Shown piece after piece: positions 11,296 to 21,354 of a stretch of DNA of 64,000 nt. The translations under genes and the position numbers were made by a program. Positions within the stretch are counted from its first letter, which is position 1. The number at the start of each line of letters is the position of its first letter. The stretch comes from Desmodesmus armatus (Eukaryota; Chlorophyta; Chlorophyceae; Sphaeropleales; Scenedesmaceae). The notes beneath the pieces were generated by a model. That model worked only from the letters and a program-made list of their open reading frames with translations, had not been told where the DNA came from and searched no databases. The stretch is from NCBI GenBank assembly GCA_007449985.2, contig VIIQ02000007.1:557001-621000 (forward strand), written 5' to 3'.

Positions 11296-12959
11296 CTGAG
11301 AAGCGCCCAGGCGCTCCGGGGTGCTAATGTTGATGCTGCTGATGGATCCAGTCCCTGAGAACACTGCCGCTGATGTCAGCGCCAGCTGCACTGGCTGGAT
11401 TGCGTCCCCACAGCTGTGGCTGCAGAGGTGTTCAGCGCCTGGATGTATTCAGGGCCTGGCCGCGTTGTGCCATAGGAGCCTCCTGGACAGCTGCTGCCTT
11501 ACCCAGGAGTCCTGCAAGACAGCGGCGCAAGCAAGCATGCACAACCGTGCGTCAGCCAGTACAGCAGCCTGCACGGGGTTGGTTTTAAACCATAGCATGC
11601 CACGCAGATAGGCACGAGCATGTTGACTGCATCACATTGAGCAGCTGCAAACAGGCAGGTGGCAGGCCCAATCCCAAGCCCATGAACTGGCACAATCGCA
11701 AGACCCAACCAGCAGGGGGGTGTGCCTAAGGGGGGGTACCCTGTCCGGTTATGTGAAGGGCGTATAGTGCTGCTCTGCCCTAATGCGTCCCCCACCTTCC
11801 GGGATGCAACCCGTCCGGATGGAAACACCCAACTTCATCCATTGCAAGACAGGCTGCTGCCTCCCGCAGCCACTTCTGTATTCTAGTAAACAAATTTGTT
11901 GCTGAGATCACCACATGGAAGGGGGTCACTTTCTGCTGGCAGGCTGCGGAGCTGCTGCTGCGGTTCAATACCAGTTGAAAATCTTAGGACAAATCATTTG
12001 CGCCCCGGTGCACGAACGAGATTGGTCAGGAGGGGCACCACTGCCAGCAATGATCTTGACAGCAGAGGTGGTTCGTCCTTGCCTTCAAAGTGGTGGGGGA
12101 CACCAAAATCAAACATGTGCTGGCCAACGCGGATTCACGCACACCTCACATGCCGCGTTGTCCCGCAATACCCCGTTGTCAGGTTTCTAGAGTTATTTTT
12201 CGCGACAGGTGCACTACATATGTTGGGTGCTCCTACACAGTGTGCCAATAAGCTCACGAATTGTGCCTTTTGATTCCGATAAAAGTCCTCCCCTGCAGTC
12301 TCTCTTTCGGCAGAGCAACCATTGTTAGCTCAGCGCTGGCTAGCCAGGTCCAATCGACAGAAGCACGAGAACAGCACCAAGATACACGGTGAATGCGGGA
12401 AAGGGTCTCCACCGCAACCAAAGATAAGTATAGCTGCTGCTCGCTCGTCCTGCGGGACGACAGCACCAGCAAGAGCAGCAGCAGCAAAGCATTGCAGCAG
12501 GCCATGCCATCCTTATTCATCGGCCAACGAGGTTCTTCCTGTTGGGCCTGAACCATGCTAGAGCATCTTCATGCCAGCCCCTGCAGCCACAGCTCCAGTT
12601 TCCTTGTTGATGAGGCACACTGCATGGCGGTCGAGGTTCTTCCTGGCCGGCCTGTAACATGTAGAGCATGGCCCGCCAACGTGAACCACTGTTTACAGCC
12701 GGGAACGGCTCTCATGCTGCATGCTGCGGAGGCACAGCAAGGTGTTGATTATTGCTCCTTGTTGTCTGCTGCTGGCTTTGCAGGTGCAATCAGGACGCCA
12801 TCCCAGCTGTCATCCAATCTTACAGATAAGTACCATGCACCCTTAGCAGCAGAAGCAGCAGCAGCAAAGCATTGCAGCAGGCATAGTGACACCATCAGCC
12901 GTCTTCCACTGTCACAAGATAAGTGCCACGGGTGACCCTGAGCAGAAGCTGTCGCCCCT
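11296..12959. other. Intergenic, no gene; scattered short repeats
   Basis: No gene was supported. A 29-base block (AGCAGCAGCAGCAAAGCATT...) occurs near 12474 and again near 12856. A GAGGTTCTTCCTG block occurs near 12530 and 12630. These suggest diverged duplication in this interval. Confidence 0.4.
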
Positions 12960-13460
12960 TTGCAAGCACACCACATCGGTACTTGCATTCAGCTGCAGAA
13001 GCTTTGGTACATGCTGACCATGCATACTGCTGCTGTGACTTGACTGCTTGTCCTGCAGGCCGTCTATGGTGACATGTGCACCATTCTGCTGACAACCATC
13101 CCCTCTGCATGCAAAGATAAGTGCATGGCAGGAAACAGATAGGACCATATAGCAACAGCCACAGCATCCATCATGGCAGAGCAGCGGCTTGCACACCTGC
13201 ACTGTCCAACGAGGGATACCTGTTGGGGGCGCAGAGGGTGGTGGACGAGGTTATTCCTGTCAACCACTTACATGTCACAAGCACATGCCCTGTCGACCTT
13301 GTGCATGCACAACACATCGGTCTGCATGCAGCTGCAACAGCTTGTTCAAATGCTGACCACACATGCTGCTCCTGTGTTGACTGCTTGTCCTGCAGGCCAT
13401 TCGTGATGACAACATGTCCACCCGATGAATGATTCTGCTGACAGCCATCCCGGCAGCAGC
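12960..13460. repeat. Diverged tandem duplication, period about 338 bp
   Basis: The block 12962-13120 reappears at about 13302-13455. Matching landmarks are CACATCGGT, then a CAGCTGCA-A/G-AAGCTT-like stretch, then TGACTGCTTGTCCTGCAGGCC (12987-13061 against 13324-13397), then ATTCTGCTGACA. Copies have drifted with small indels. No coding function is evident. Confidence 0.65.
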
Positions 13461-13903
13461 GACAGCGGGTGCAGGGGTGGCGCCTTTACAAAGCACTGTG
13501 CCTGTGTTTGCTGGTATGAGTGGTTTCCTTACCTTGCTCTGCCGGTTACGGGACTCGCTATTTCAGCAGCAGCCAACAGCGGGTGCAGGGGTGGGGCCTC
13601 TAACATTCACTGTACCTGGTGTACTGTCATGTGTGGTGCTCACCTACCTCTGTCAGGTACAGGCCAGTGCTTACACAGCAGCAGCGACAGGGGGTGCAGG
13701 GGGGGGGGGGGCTCTGCAAAGCACAGTGCCTGGTTTACTGCCATGTGTGGTGCTCACCTACCTCTGGCAGGTACGGGCCCGTGCTTTCACAGCAGCACCA
13801 ACAGCGGGTGCAAGAGGGGCCCTCTACAAAGCACTGTGCCTGGTGTACTGGTATGAGTGGTTTGCTTACCTTCCTCTGCCAAGTACAGGGCAGCGCTTAC
13901 TCA
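13453..13903. repeat. Minisatellite, four units of about 113 bp
   Basis: Units start at about 13453, 13565, 13678 and 13792. Each opens with CAGCAGC-A/G-CAACAGCGGGTGCA and closes with a GTGCTTACACAG-like end. Unit 3 contains a 13-base G run (13700-13712). Units range from 112 to 114 bases, which is not a fixed multiple of three, so the long open stretch through them is probably incidental. Unit ends look like splice acceptors (CTTTCACAG), which may indicate derivation from an intron/exon border. Confidence 0.7.
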
Positions 13904-13957
13904 GCAGCAGCAAGCAGCGTGCGTGTGCGACATAGTCAGACCTGGGGTCAGGGCGAG

Positions 13958-14034
13958 GGGCTATGGTGTCTTGGTGCGCTGCTGAAGTGAGCAGCCACTA
14001 GTCACCATGGTGGATCGGGTTCGGTCCCCGCCCA
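13958..14034 (+). other. tRNA-like sequence, SINE-head candidate
   Basis: A box A-like TGGTGTCTTGG (13964-13974) is followed by a perfect 6-bp stem GCTGCT/AGCAGC at 13978-13995 in the anticodon-arm position. A second small stem CCAC/GTGG follows in the variable-arm position, and a box B-like GGTTCGGTCCC at 14018-14028 completes the order. The acceptor stem does not close, and box B has two mismatches to GGTTCGANTCC. It is therefore not a working tRNA gene. A tRNA-derived SINE head is the best reading. Confidence 0.35.
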
Positions 14035-14192
14035 TCCCTATGTCTGCGTAGATGAGTATTGGTTACGGTTTGTGGATGTCACATGCTGTGGCAGCAACAC
14101 TCTCAGTGCAGCAGCGGTAGCGAACCCCACAACTCCTGTAGTATGGCCAGCTCAAACATCAACACACAAGTTACAAGCAGACAATCTTGCCC

Positions 14193-14252
14193 ACATGTAC
14201 AGAGACAATTGTGTACACATGTACAGAGACAATTGTGTACACATGTACAGAG
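14193..14252. repeat. 24-bp tandem repeat, 2.5 copies
   Basis: The unit ACATGTACAGAGACAATTGTGTAC occurs at 14193-14216 and 14217-14240, and half again at 14241-14252. Copies are identical. The unit is close to self-complementary at its ends. Confidence 0.85.
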
Positions 14253-14296
14253 AAGCCCATGATCAAGCCAAAGCAACTTGGTGCTGGCAGTCCGGC

Positions 14297-14473
14297 AGGT
14301 GCATGCGTCCTGCACTGCCAGCTGTGCGCACTGCAAGTGCATGTGTCCTGCGCCGCACATGCCACCTGCGTGCACAGTGGGTGCATGTGTCCTGCACCGC
14401 ACATGTTACCTGCGCGCACGTGAGTGCATGCATCCTGCACTGCACCTGTTCCCTGCGCGTCCTGCAACGTGCT
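14297..14473. repeat. GTGCATG-TCCTGCAC minisatellite, split by the TRIM insertion
   Basis: Roughly 45-base units share a core GTGCATG(C/T)GTCCTGCAC followed by a (C/A)CCTGCGCGCA-like end. The same motif resumes immediately after the TRIM at 14802 and runs to about 14865. The element therefore inserted into a pre-existing array. Confidence 0.6.
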
Positions 14474-14478
14474 GGCCA

Positions 14479-14796
14479 TGTAACAGGAGCATATAAAAGT
14501 GTGCACTGCGATGCTCTCAGGATCGTTTTCAGGCCATGTAGCGTCCCGCTACATATCTCCCCCCCTAAGGCGCATACGTCCTCGGATGCCCTCAAGTCCG
14601 ATTTTCTCACTGGGGCCCCCTATCACCCAGCGGGACTACCTGCCTTGGAGTCCACCACTGCGGGACTTGATTGGGAGACCTCATCCACATGAGGCGATGG
14701 CCCTAACCAATCCGCTACCAATGTAACAGGAGCATATAAAAGTGTGCACTGCGATGCTCTCAGGATCGTTTTCAGGCCATGTAGCGTCCCGCTACA
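14479..14796 (-). mobile_element. TRIM: terminal-repeat retrotransposon in miniature, complete
   Basis: Two identical 75-bp direct repeats (14479-14553 and 14722-14796) begin TGTAACAGG and end CGCTACA, so they have the TG...CA ends of LTRs. A 5-bp target duplication GGCCA flanks them (14474-14478 and 14797-14801). The internal part is only 168 bp and codes for nothing. Read on the minus strand, a TGG-starting primer-binding-like site (14707-14720) sits one base after the 5' LTR. A purine tract AGGGGGGGAGATA (14554-14566) abuts the 3' LTR, which fixes the orientation. The repeats carry an ATATAAAAG box on the plus strand. The internal region also holds a tRNA-like box A and a perfect 6-bp stem at 14679-14694. 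It must depend on a larger LTR element for mobility. Identical LTRs mean recent insertion. Confidence 0.85.
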
Positions 14797-14865
14797 GGCC
14801 ACCTGTGCGCATGCCGGGTACATACGTCCTGCACCACACTTGCCACCTGTGCGCAGGTGGCAGGT

Positions 14866-15671
14866 TCGCCAAGTCTCCCATGCTGTTCCCCACAACCTGC
14901 AGCTCCAAAACCATTTGACACAACTCACACAGCTCTCCTTGCATGCTAGCAGGAGACACACAACGAGCAAAGGATAACAGTTTCATGCCGCATCGCTGCG
15001 CAGCAATGGGTGGAACATGTGCCCAGATGGGCACCAGGAGACACACTATGCATGCCACGTGATGGCTGCCTCCTGGCTGGTTGCAACACACAAAAAGACG
15101 GGGCTGGGCATATACACAGTGAAAGGTGGCATGTGAAAGCGGGCCAGGAAGCTGCAGCACGATGCATCAGCACAGAAAGAAGATGCTTGCACGCAACATG
15201 AACAACCTGCGGTTGGTTTGAGCAGCCTGCCAGTCTGAGACAATCAGTCTCCACAATCAGTGAACCAAGGGAGAACAATCCAACACAATCATGAGATGCT
15301 GCTGCAATGACAGCACCTGTGACTAAAAGCGCAAAAGAAGAGACTCGACCTGATGGCCGTCCTGACTAAGCAGGCCTGACAATGGCCACAGGTTTTATTC
15401 CACACCACACAACACCCTCAATCATACACCCTGCAGACCGGCACCCCTGTGCTGGAAGCATGCGCGCCAAGTTCGCTTTGCAAGCCATGCGGCGCACCAG
15501 AAGAGTCACAGAAACGCCTCCGAAAACATGCTCATTCTTCCAGACTGCAGCACACATGTGTGCCACAACAGCCTTGCAAAACACGCCAGCACGCAGCATG
15601 TCGCGGCTACAGCAGATGTGCTGCACAGCGCTCTCCAGGCACTGAGGGGCCCAAGCCTCATCCGCTGGCGT
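14866..15671. other. Intergenic, 3' flank of dienelactone hydrolase copy 1
   Basis: No open stretch with domain-like content or splice support. It probably contains the 3' UTR of the minus-strand gene that stops at 15672. Confidence 0.4.
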
Positions 15672-17987
15672 TTACTTCAAGTGCTTGTCCAAGAAAGCCT
15701 TGCCGGCCCCGAATGCTGTGTTGGCGGCCGCTGCCACAACTGCGTCCCCTGTGTCCCCCCTGAGGCTGAAGCCGTGTGCCTGCTTGGGGTAGGAGGTGAT
15801 GGACGCGTCCAGACCACCAGAGGCCTTCTTGGACAGGATGGACTCGATCTGGGGTGGTAACAAATTGTGCACAAGAGGAAGAACACGTGAGCATGGACGG
15901 TGTGCACATCCCATCACCACAATGCACTGCGATTAGACGCCCCTGCTTTGGGGTTGCTGCCACAAGTCATGCATGACTAAAACCCAAAGGGGCTCAGCCA
16001 CTCGCTGACACCATCGGCAATGCAGCAGTGCGGTAGCACAAGAGCAGCGTGGCTACTTGCTTCTGGACCAGCTGGCCTGACTGTTTTGAGTTTTAGGATG
16101 CATCAGCTGAAACAGAGGGTAACAGGTAGGAGGCAGCTAGTAGCTACTAGCTACTTCTGGTCTTACCTGCTTGTACAACTCGGGTCCAATCTGCCTGTCC
16201 AGTGCCGGGTCGCTCTGCTGGAAGTTGATGGGGGCGGTGACAGCCTCGACATCGGCAGGGGTGATGCCGGAACCATGGTACACCACAGCTGCTGACACCT
16301 TGGGGGTCTGACCCTGAGCCAGCAGCACTGCATACAGCCCACCCCAGCAGAAGCTGTGTACAAGCAGAACACGTTGAGCAGAAACAGCAGCAGAACAGGG
16401 GGCAAGCACTGCGTCAGCATCAGGGGGTACGCCAGGCCGCTCAATGTGCATGGGCAACCTGCGCCTTGCAGTGCCCACCGAACTTGTGTGTGCTTCCAAA
16501 CAATGGTGTGAGGGTATGCAGATGGCGCAGCAGCCATAGCACCAGTGTGCGCAACTGCCCCAACTCACCCCTGCACGCCAATCTTCTTGATTGCGGGGTA
16601 CTGCTTGCGAATGTCTGCCAGTACAGCGTCAGTCTCCTTCACCACCTGCTCGCGAGGGAACTGGGCGCGCCTGCAGCAGCAGCAGCACAGAGCATGTGTG
16701 GAGTGCACATGAGCTACACAGTGCCGTCCTGGCTAGCTTCTGCGACACTCCGTGGCTTTTGCTGGAAGATAGCCTCTGTCCCTGCAAATATGGTGTTACG
16801 ATGATAGCACTACCAGTAACTTCTGGAATATGGCAGAAACTTGGTTGCCAAAGCACACAAAATGGTTGTGAGACCATGGCATGATGCCGCAGGTGCACCA
16901 CTAGCAGTACAGGCAACAGGCCCTGCCACTGAAGTCTTCTGCAATACCAGAATGGCCATGCCACCCTTGCCCTTGCTGGTTGCAGATCTGACATAAAAGG
17001 TGGTTGTCAACATAGCAACGCTGTCACGTAAGTCTGGAATCCCCGATGGTGTGTATATGATGTGCTCCCCCCCCCCCCAAGCATGTGACACCCCGGGGGT
17101 GGTGCTACTCTTACCATGCAGCCATGGTGTCAGGGGAGTCTGACTGCTTGCGTGGGTTGCCCTTGAAATAGTCAGGAACAACCACCAGGTAGCCCTGCGG
17201 TGAGGCGGCCCAACAGAAGGGGACAAGACAGCGCAGGAGAAGGTGCAGCAGAGCAATGCACATGTCAGCCACCTTGCACATTGTATGCAACACGCCAGGT
17301 TCACTGCACATGCTTGCTAAAATGCATGTTGCTGGTTGGCATGAAACTGTTGCTCACATTCCGTCTGCTGTGCTATTGCACACATTTCAGCGCTCACAAG
17401 CCAGCTGCAGCTCAGACTGCATCTTGCATTGTGTGCCAGGCTGGCTGTGGCTCTGCTGCTCCTCTACACTCACAGCATCTGCCAGCTTGTCTGCCCAGCG
17501 CCTGATGCCCTCGGTCTTGTAGCCAAAGATGTCAGTCACCAGCAGCACCGCAGCACTGGCAGGCTTGGAGGGCTGGACAACGTAGGCATCAAGGCCACCT
17601 GGCGCACAAAGCAGGGAGGGTGAATGCAGCTGCAGTGACAGGGTGGCAGCATTCACAGGTGCATTCGGCGCAGCTACCAGCAAATAATGAAGTGCTACGA
17701 TGTCTTCAGATGGTACATATGGTACAATGCATGGACTTTCATGACAGTGGCCCAAATTGCCCCAAGTCCAAGTAAGTGGCCATTCCATGAAAGCATATAT
17801 GCTGTGGCTCACCCAATTTCTTCTCTGTGCCTTTCGCTCCAGCGCCTGCTGGCTTCACCACTCCGGCTGCATTGCCGGAATGTGTCTCCGCGAAGGCTCT
17901 TCCTGATCCAGCAGGAGCTGCATTCTGTGCAACAGCAGCAGTTGCTGCCAGCACCACAAGCACCACACAACTCCACCTTGTCTTCAT
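15672..17987 (-). CDS. Dienelactone hydrolase family protein, copy 1 (secretory or organellar N-terminus)
   Basis: Six exons join in phase: 17987-17813, 17598-17474, 17194-17115, 16670-16569, 16353-16167 and 15848-15672 (TAA), giving 281 residues. The first exon encodes a hydrophobic leader (WSCVVLVVLAATAAVA) that looks like a signal peptide. The alpha/beta-hydrolase core follows with an oxyanion-loop region DIFGY. The nucleophile motif is GFCWGG, giving Cys163. An acid residue lies in SDPALD (about Asp209), and His248 sits in QAHGF. This is the Cys-His-Asp triad of dienelactone/carboxymethylenebutenolidase hydrolases, which open lactone rings; many eukaryotic members have unknown substrates. 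The gene is paired with a second copy at 21355-23973. The two share every intron position and phase, while introns differ in length and sequence. All key residues are present, so it should be functional. Confidence 0.9.
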
Positions 17988-18317
17988 CTTGCACTTGGCT
18001 TACAAAAAACACACTGGTGTAAGCCTGTTCAGACGCCCCGAGTAGTTGACGGGTGGCCGTATAAGAGGAGCAACGCGACAAAGGATGACAAAGTCAAATC
18101 ACCAACACGAGGATTCCGCCCTGTTACTGCCTTGAGAGACAAAATATGTATGATCACGCTGGTTGTGCTGATTGGCATAAGTATGCTGCGTTGATGCAGT
18201 CTGCACGTTCTGCACGGTTGCTGGACAGGCTGGTTGTGTGCCGACCATCAACTTGGCCTTGATCACAGACGCAGAGCATACGGTACTCAAGTATCTCTTA
18301 CCACTCCAACCATCGTG
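17988..18317. promoter_or_regulatory. 5' flank of dienelactone hydrolase copy 1
   Basis: Interval upstream of the minus-strand start at 17987. No TATA box or other clear element was recognised. Confidence 0.3.
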
Positions 18318-18386
18318 TGATGGAACCTCGAAAGTGCGGGGCCGCTGCTGCTAGCAGTAGCATGCTACTGTACTGCAGGAATGTGA
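18318..18386. repeat. Direct repeat flanking the Fanzor-like gene (copy A, with 31-bp insert)
   Basis: TGATGGAACCTCGAAAGTGC (18318-18337) and TGTACTGCAGGAATGTGA (18369-18386) also occur, contiguous, at 19926-19963. Copy A has a 31-base GC-rich insert between the halves that contains the palindrome CTGCTAGCAG. The two copies bracket the Fanzor-like gene in the same orientation, about 1.6 kb apart. Confidence 0.8.
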
Positions 18387-18864
18387 ATAGTCACACCAGG
18401 AAACTTTCAAAGTATCCTGGTGTGTTCTTCATGGGCAGCTGGGGAGAAACTCGACCCATAAAGAAAAAATGGCTGCCCACCGAGCCAGTGATGCACAGGC
18501 CGGTTTTTGCGCAGTTGACGCGCAACTTGCCTGCTTTCGCAGAGCAAGCAATCCCTTTGCAGGGATGCAACTGAAAGTCTTGCAGACAATGCTAATTGTA
18601 CAATGCTGCAAATCTTGCCCGGCACACCGATGGTAAGGCCAAAACTAAAACACTCCCCCCCCCCCCCCCAAACACCCCACCCCCACTCAGCAGAGGGTCT
18701 CCCCTCTGCTGGGGACCTCCAAGCCCCGCGGGGCAGTTCAGCGACATTGTAAACCAATAGGCACTGCTAAACGATCCCACACATCTAGCCCTGGCACCAC
18801 CGGGGATTGGCTGATGGTGCACTGCCACCCCGCCGACACCCCCTGCTGCTGCCACAGCCGCTGC
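18387..18864. other. Downstream flank of the Fanzor-like gene
   Basis: Contains a C run at about 18653-18669 and no supported gene. It lies 3' of the minus-strand TAA at 18865 and would hold the element's 3' end if one exists. Confidence 0.4.
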
Positions 18865-19920
18865 TTACACTGCTGCCCCCTCTTCTTGTCGTGGCCGCCG
18901 CTGCCGGTTTAACCAGTCCTTGCGCACCACACGGTCAACACAGCGTGCCAGCTGCTGTAGTTGCCCCTGGTGTACACACATGGCAGGCACCAGTTGTGCC
19001 ACCCCCCTGGCTGTCAACACACGGGCAGCGTTGATATCCCTGTCCAGGACCAATGGTACACGCCGCGAGTGATTATCCTCTCCAACCACAACATGATGCA
19101 GTTGTTCCCGCAACCTGTCAGGTGTCGACACAGCCTCACCATGCACACACTGCTTGAGCTTGAAACGTCCCCTGCGGTGCTGTTTCAGCCCACGTTCGTC
19201 ATAGCAGCGAGAGCAGGTCTGGCTGGTCCGGTACTCGTGCACAGACACCCAATGCATGTCTGTGCGCCCACCACGAGTCACGCCGTCTGCCGACCCATAT
19301 TGTGCCCTAAAAAAGTTCCTCAGCTTCATGACAGGGGCACTGATGGACCGTGACACTGGCCCGCCCCAACCTGCTGATGCATCCCCCATGCAAACAACAG
19401 CAACACTTGGCCGGGGGACACACGGGCCTGCATTGCAACCCATCGGCTTCTGCCACTTGCGCCCTTGCACCCCCGTGTGCCCCAATGCCAAGCACTGGCA
19501 CATCCTGTGCATTTGCCGGTCCTGCAGCATGCCAATTCTAAACCGGTGATGCCGGGCAGACCTGCAACCGTACACAGCATGCAACTGAGGAAAAGCATGA
19601 ATGGCCTTACGTGCATGCAAAACAAAGGCGTCATGCTGGCCATGCTTCTCGCCGGTTCTCTGCAAGTGCTTGAGCAGCAGTGCCACACCAGCACGCTTGA
19701 TACGCCCATGCAGCCAATGGCGCTGCCTATCTAGCCCACATGCAGACCGGTATTCCCTCCCATTAACAGCATACACCCAGCCATCCCCTCCATCAGTGCC
19801 GTCGCCCCGCACGCCATGGTTTGCAGTGACCGCAGTCACGATGCTGGTCACACCTGGGTCAACTCCAGTCACCCGCAGCCCACATCCTGCCTCAACAGTC
19901 ACACATCTGCCATGTACCAC
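18865..19920 (-). CDS. Fanzor/TnpB-like RNA-guided nuclease, RuvC and zinc-ribbon half (5' incomplete)
   Basis: A continuous 351-codon reading ends in TAA at 18865. Counted from 19920 (a GTG codon), motifs in order are: RuvC-I GVDPG (Asp21); a His/Arg-rich middle; a RuvC-II-like CMGDASAGWGG (Asp180 being the nearest acidic residue); SAPVMKLRNFFR; then TSQTCSRC (Cys236, Cys239); a single LKQCVHG (Cys258) where a second CxxC is expected; and RuvC-III DRDINAAR (Asp295). This order is typical of TnpB and its eukaryotic relatives, the Fanzors, which cut DNA guided by an omega-type RNA. Reading stays open upstream to 19971, with a possible splice acceptor before 19949. No ATG, wedge or recognition half was found upstream, so the gene is truncated or its 5' exons were missed. 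It lies between duplicated hydrolase genes. Confidence 0.8.
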   Translation of the reverse strand: MVHGRCVTVEAGCGLRVTGVDPGVTSIVTAVTANHGVRGDGTDGGDGWVYAVNGREYRSACGLDRQRHWLHGRIKRAGVALLLKHLQRTGEKHGQHDAFVLHARKAIHAFPQLHAVYGCRSARHHRFRIGMLQDRQMHRMCQCLALGHTGVQGRKWQKPMGCNAGPCVPRPSVAVVCMGDASAGWGGPVSRSISAPVMKLRNFFRAQYGSADGVTRGGRTDMHWVSVHEYRTSQTCSRCYDERGLKQHRRGRFKLKQCVHGEAVSTPDRLREQLHHVVVGEDNHSRRVPLVLDRDINAARVLTARGVAQLVPAMCVHQGQLQQLARCVDRVVRKDWLNRQRRPRQEEGAAV

Positions 19921-19925
19921 ACATC

Positions 19926-19963
19926 TGATGGAACCTCGAAAGTGCTGTACTGCAGGAATGTGA
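19926..19963. repeat. Direct repeat flanking the Fanzor-like gene (copy B)
   Basis: 38 bases identical to the two halves of copy A at 18318-18386. On the minus strand this copy contains the possible acceptor CCTGCAG just before 19949. Confidence 0.8.
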
Positions 19964-21354
19964 TCTGTTGATCAGATTCTAATCACTCACTTCAAGCATC
20001 ATCAACTTGGGCCGTCGCTTCGCTGAATGCTCGCTTAACCACCATACGTCATCAAACTAGGCCAAATTATGAGTGCAAGTTTGCACTGTACCAACTTGCA
20101 AGTTAACCAACGTTGGACCATAATTGGATTAATTGGAGGGGTCAGTGTACAATTGTTGCTTATTTCTGCAAGCCACACTGTTGTTCATTGACTGCCTGGG
20201 GCTGTATTGCTGAAAGGGCCCCACATCAACTCGTCAAACTTGATGGAACTGTTACCAAGTGCACACATGCAACTGGTGTGCAAGAGGCGGTGGATGCAAG
20301 CACTGCATGTGACAGAGCAACGTGGACAACTGCAAGAAAACGGTAACTGACCACACTTACGTAACTGCCACTGGCACAGTCTGCAGGACACCTGGACTGA
20401 TTGAGATCCCCACTGCGTGGTAGCAATTCACAGTTGAACTATCCACCCATACTCATGCGTTGGTCGCATACAGCCCTGCAGACGCAAAGTGCGCCACACC
20501 ATCCAGGCTGGCCTCTGCCAGAGGGAGAAAGAGACTTCCTAGTGTCTGCCAGGCAACAGGTGAGACAGCAGTGCAGCACCCCCAACAATGCCACCAGCCA
20601 GCCTCCCATAAGGAGGGAAGTGTTTGCCAGGCCAATCTTGGCAATCCAAGGAACGATCACCGCACCCTGTCAGCAGCCACAGCAGCCAAGCATGCCCAAC
20701 AACAACAACAACAACAACAAATGCAGTTGCAAGTGCTACAGCCAGAGTCGCAGTGTGAACCAGTCAGCACACCTGATGGAGTCCCAGCGGCTTGCAGATG
20801 ACTGTTTTGATTGCCTCGAATGATCAATCACATCTACTCGGCCTGAAGCAAAACCACAGCTGGCAAGTGTCTGGGGGCTGGCGGGGTTGCTGGGAGACAA
20901 CAAAAACACACAACGCCACAAAAGACTTATTCAGAGGTTGGCAATAGTGCAAACAACCTGCATGCACATGATTATCATCAACTGGGCCTAAGTGAAAGAG
21001 ATCCAGCTGGGACGAGCACAGCTGCAAAGGAACCCTCACAGCAGTGTAAAACAGAGTGTCAAGCAGACACCCTAGGCAATTGCAGAGCCACAAGGGACCA
21101 CATCAACAAGATCACAGCTGTACTCAAAGCCCTCCTGCGTCCGAACCACAGTACCCCTGCAGCTGCTTGTGCCTTACGGCATGCGTTGTCAGCAAGTGCC
21201 TCGACTGTAAGCTTCACTTCATCTCTGTTGGTGACGATGTCAGTGCACCAACCAGACAGTGCACTGCACAGCTTGCGCAAGAGCTACATTTGCTGGCGGG
21301 TGTGATGGCCACATAAAGAAAGACGGTCTGTCGAAAACTGTGAGGCATTCGCGT
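19964..21354. other. Intergenic between the Fanzor-like gene and hydrolase copy 2
   Basis: No gene was supported. It contains a CAA microsatellite (20698-20721). Minus-strand readings here show no TnpB N-terminal features, so a complete Fanzor 5' half is not evident. Confidence 0.4.

Noticed and set aside
13425..13990. Three overlapping plus-strand readings of 120 to 170 codons considered as a repeat protein
   Set aside because: They run through a minisatellite whose unit length is not a stable multiple of three; no start, splice or domain support.
14193..14252. Short tandem repeat considered as a CRISPR-like array
   Set aside because: Units are contiguous with no spacers and the genome is eukaryotic.
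14479..14796. Hammerhead-ribozyme (retrozyme) content in the 75-bp LTRs
   Set aside because: The CUGANGA core is not matched and no three-stem arrangement was found.
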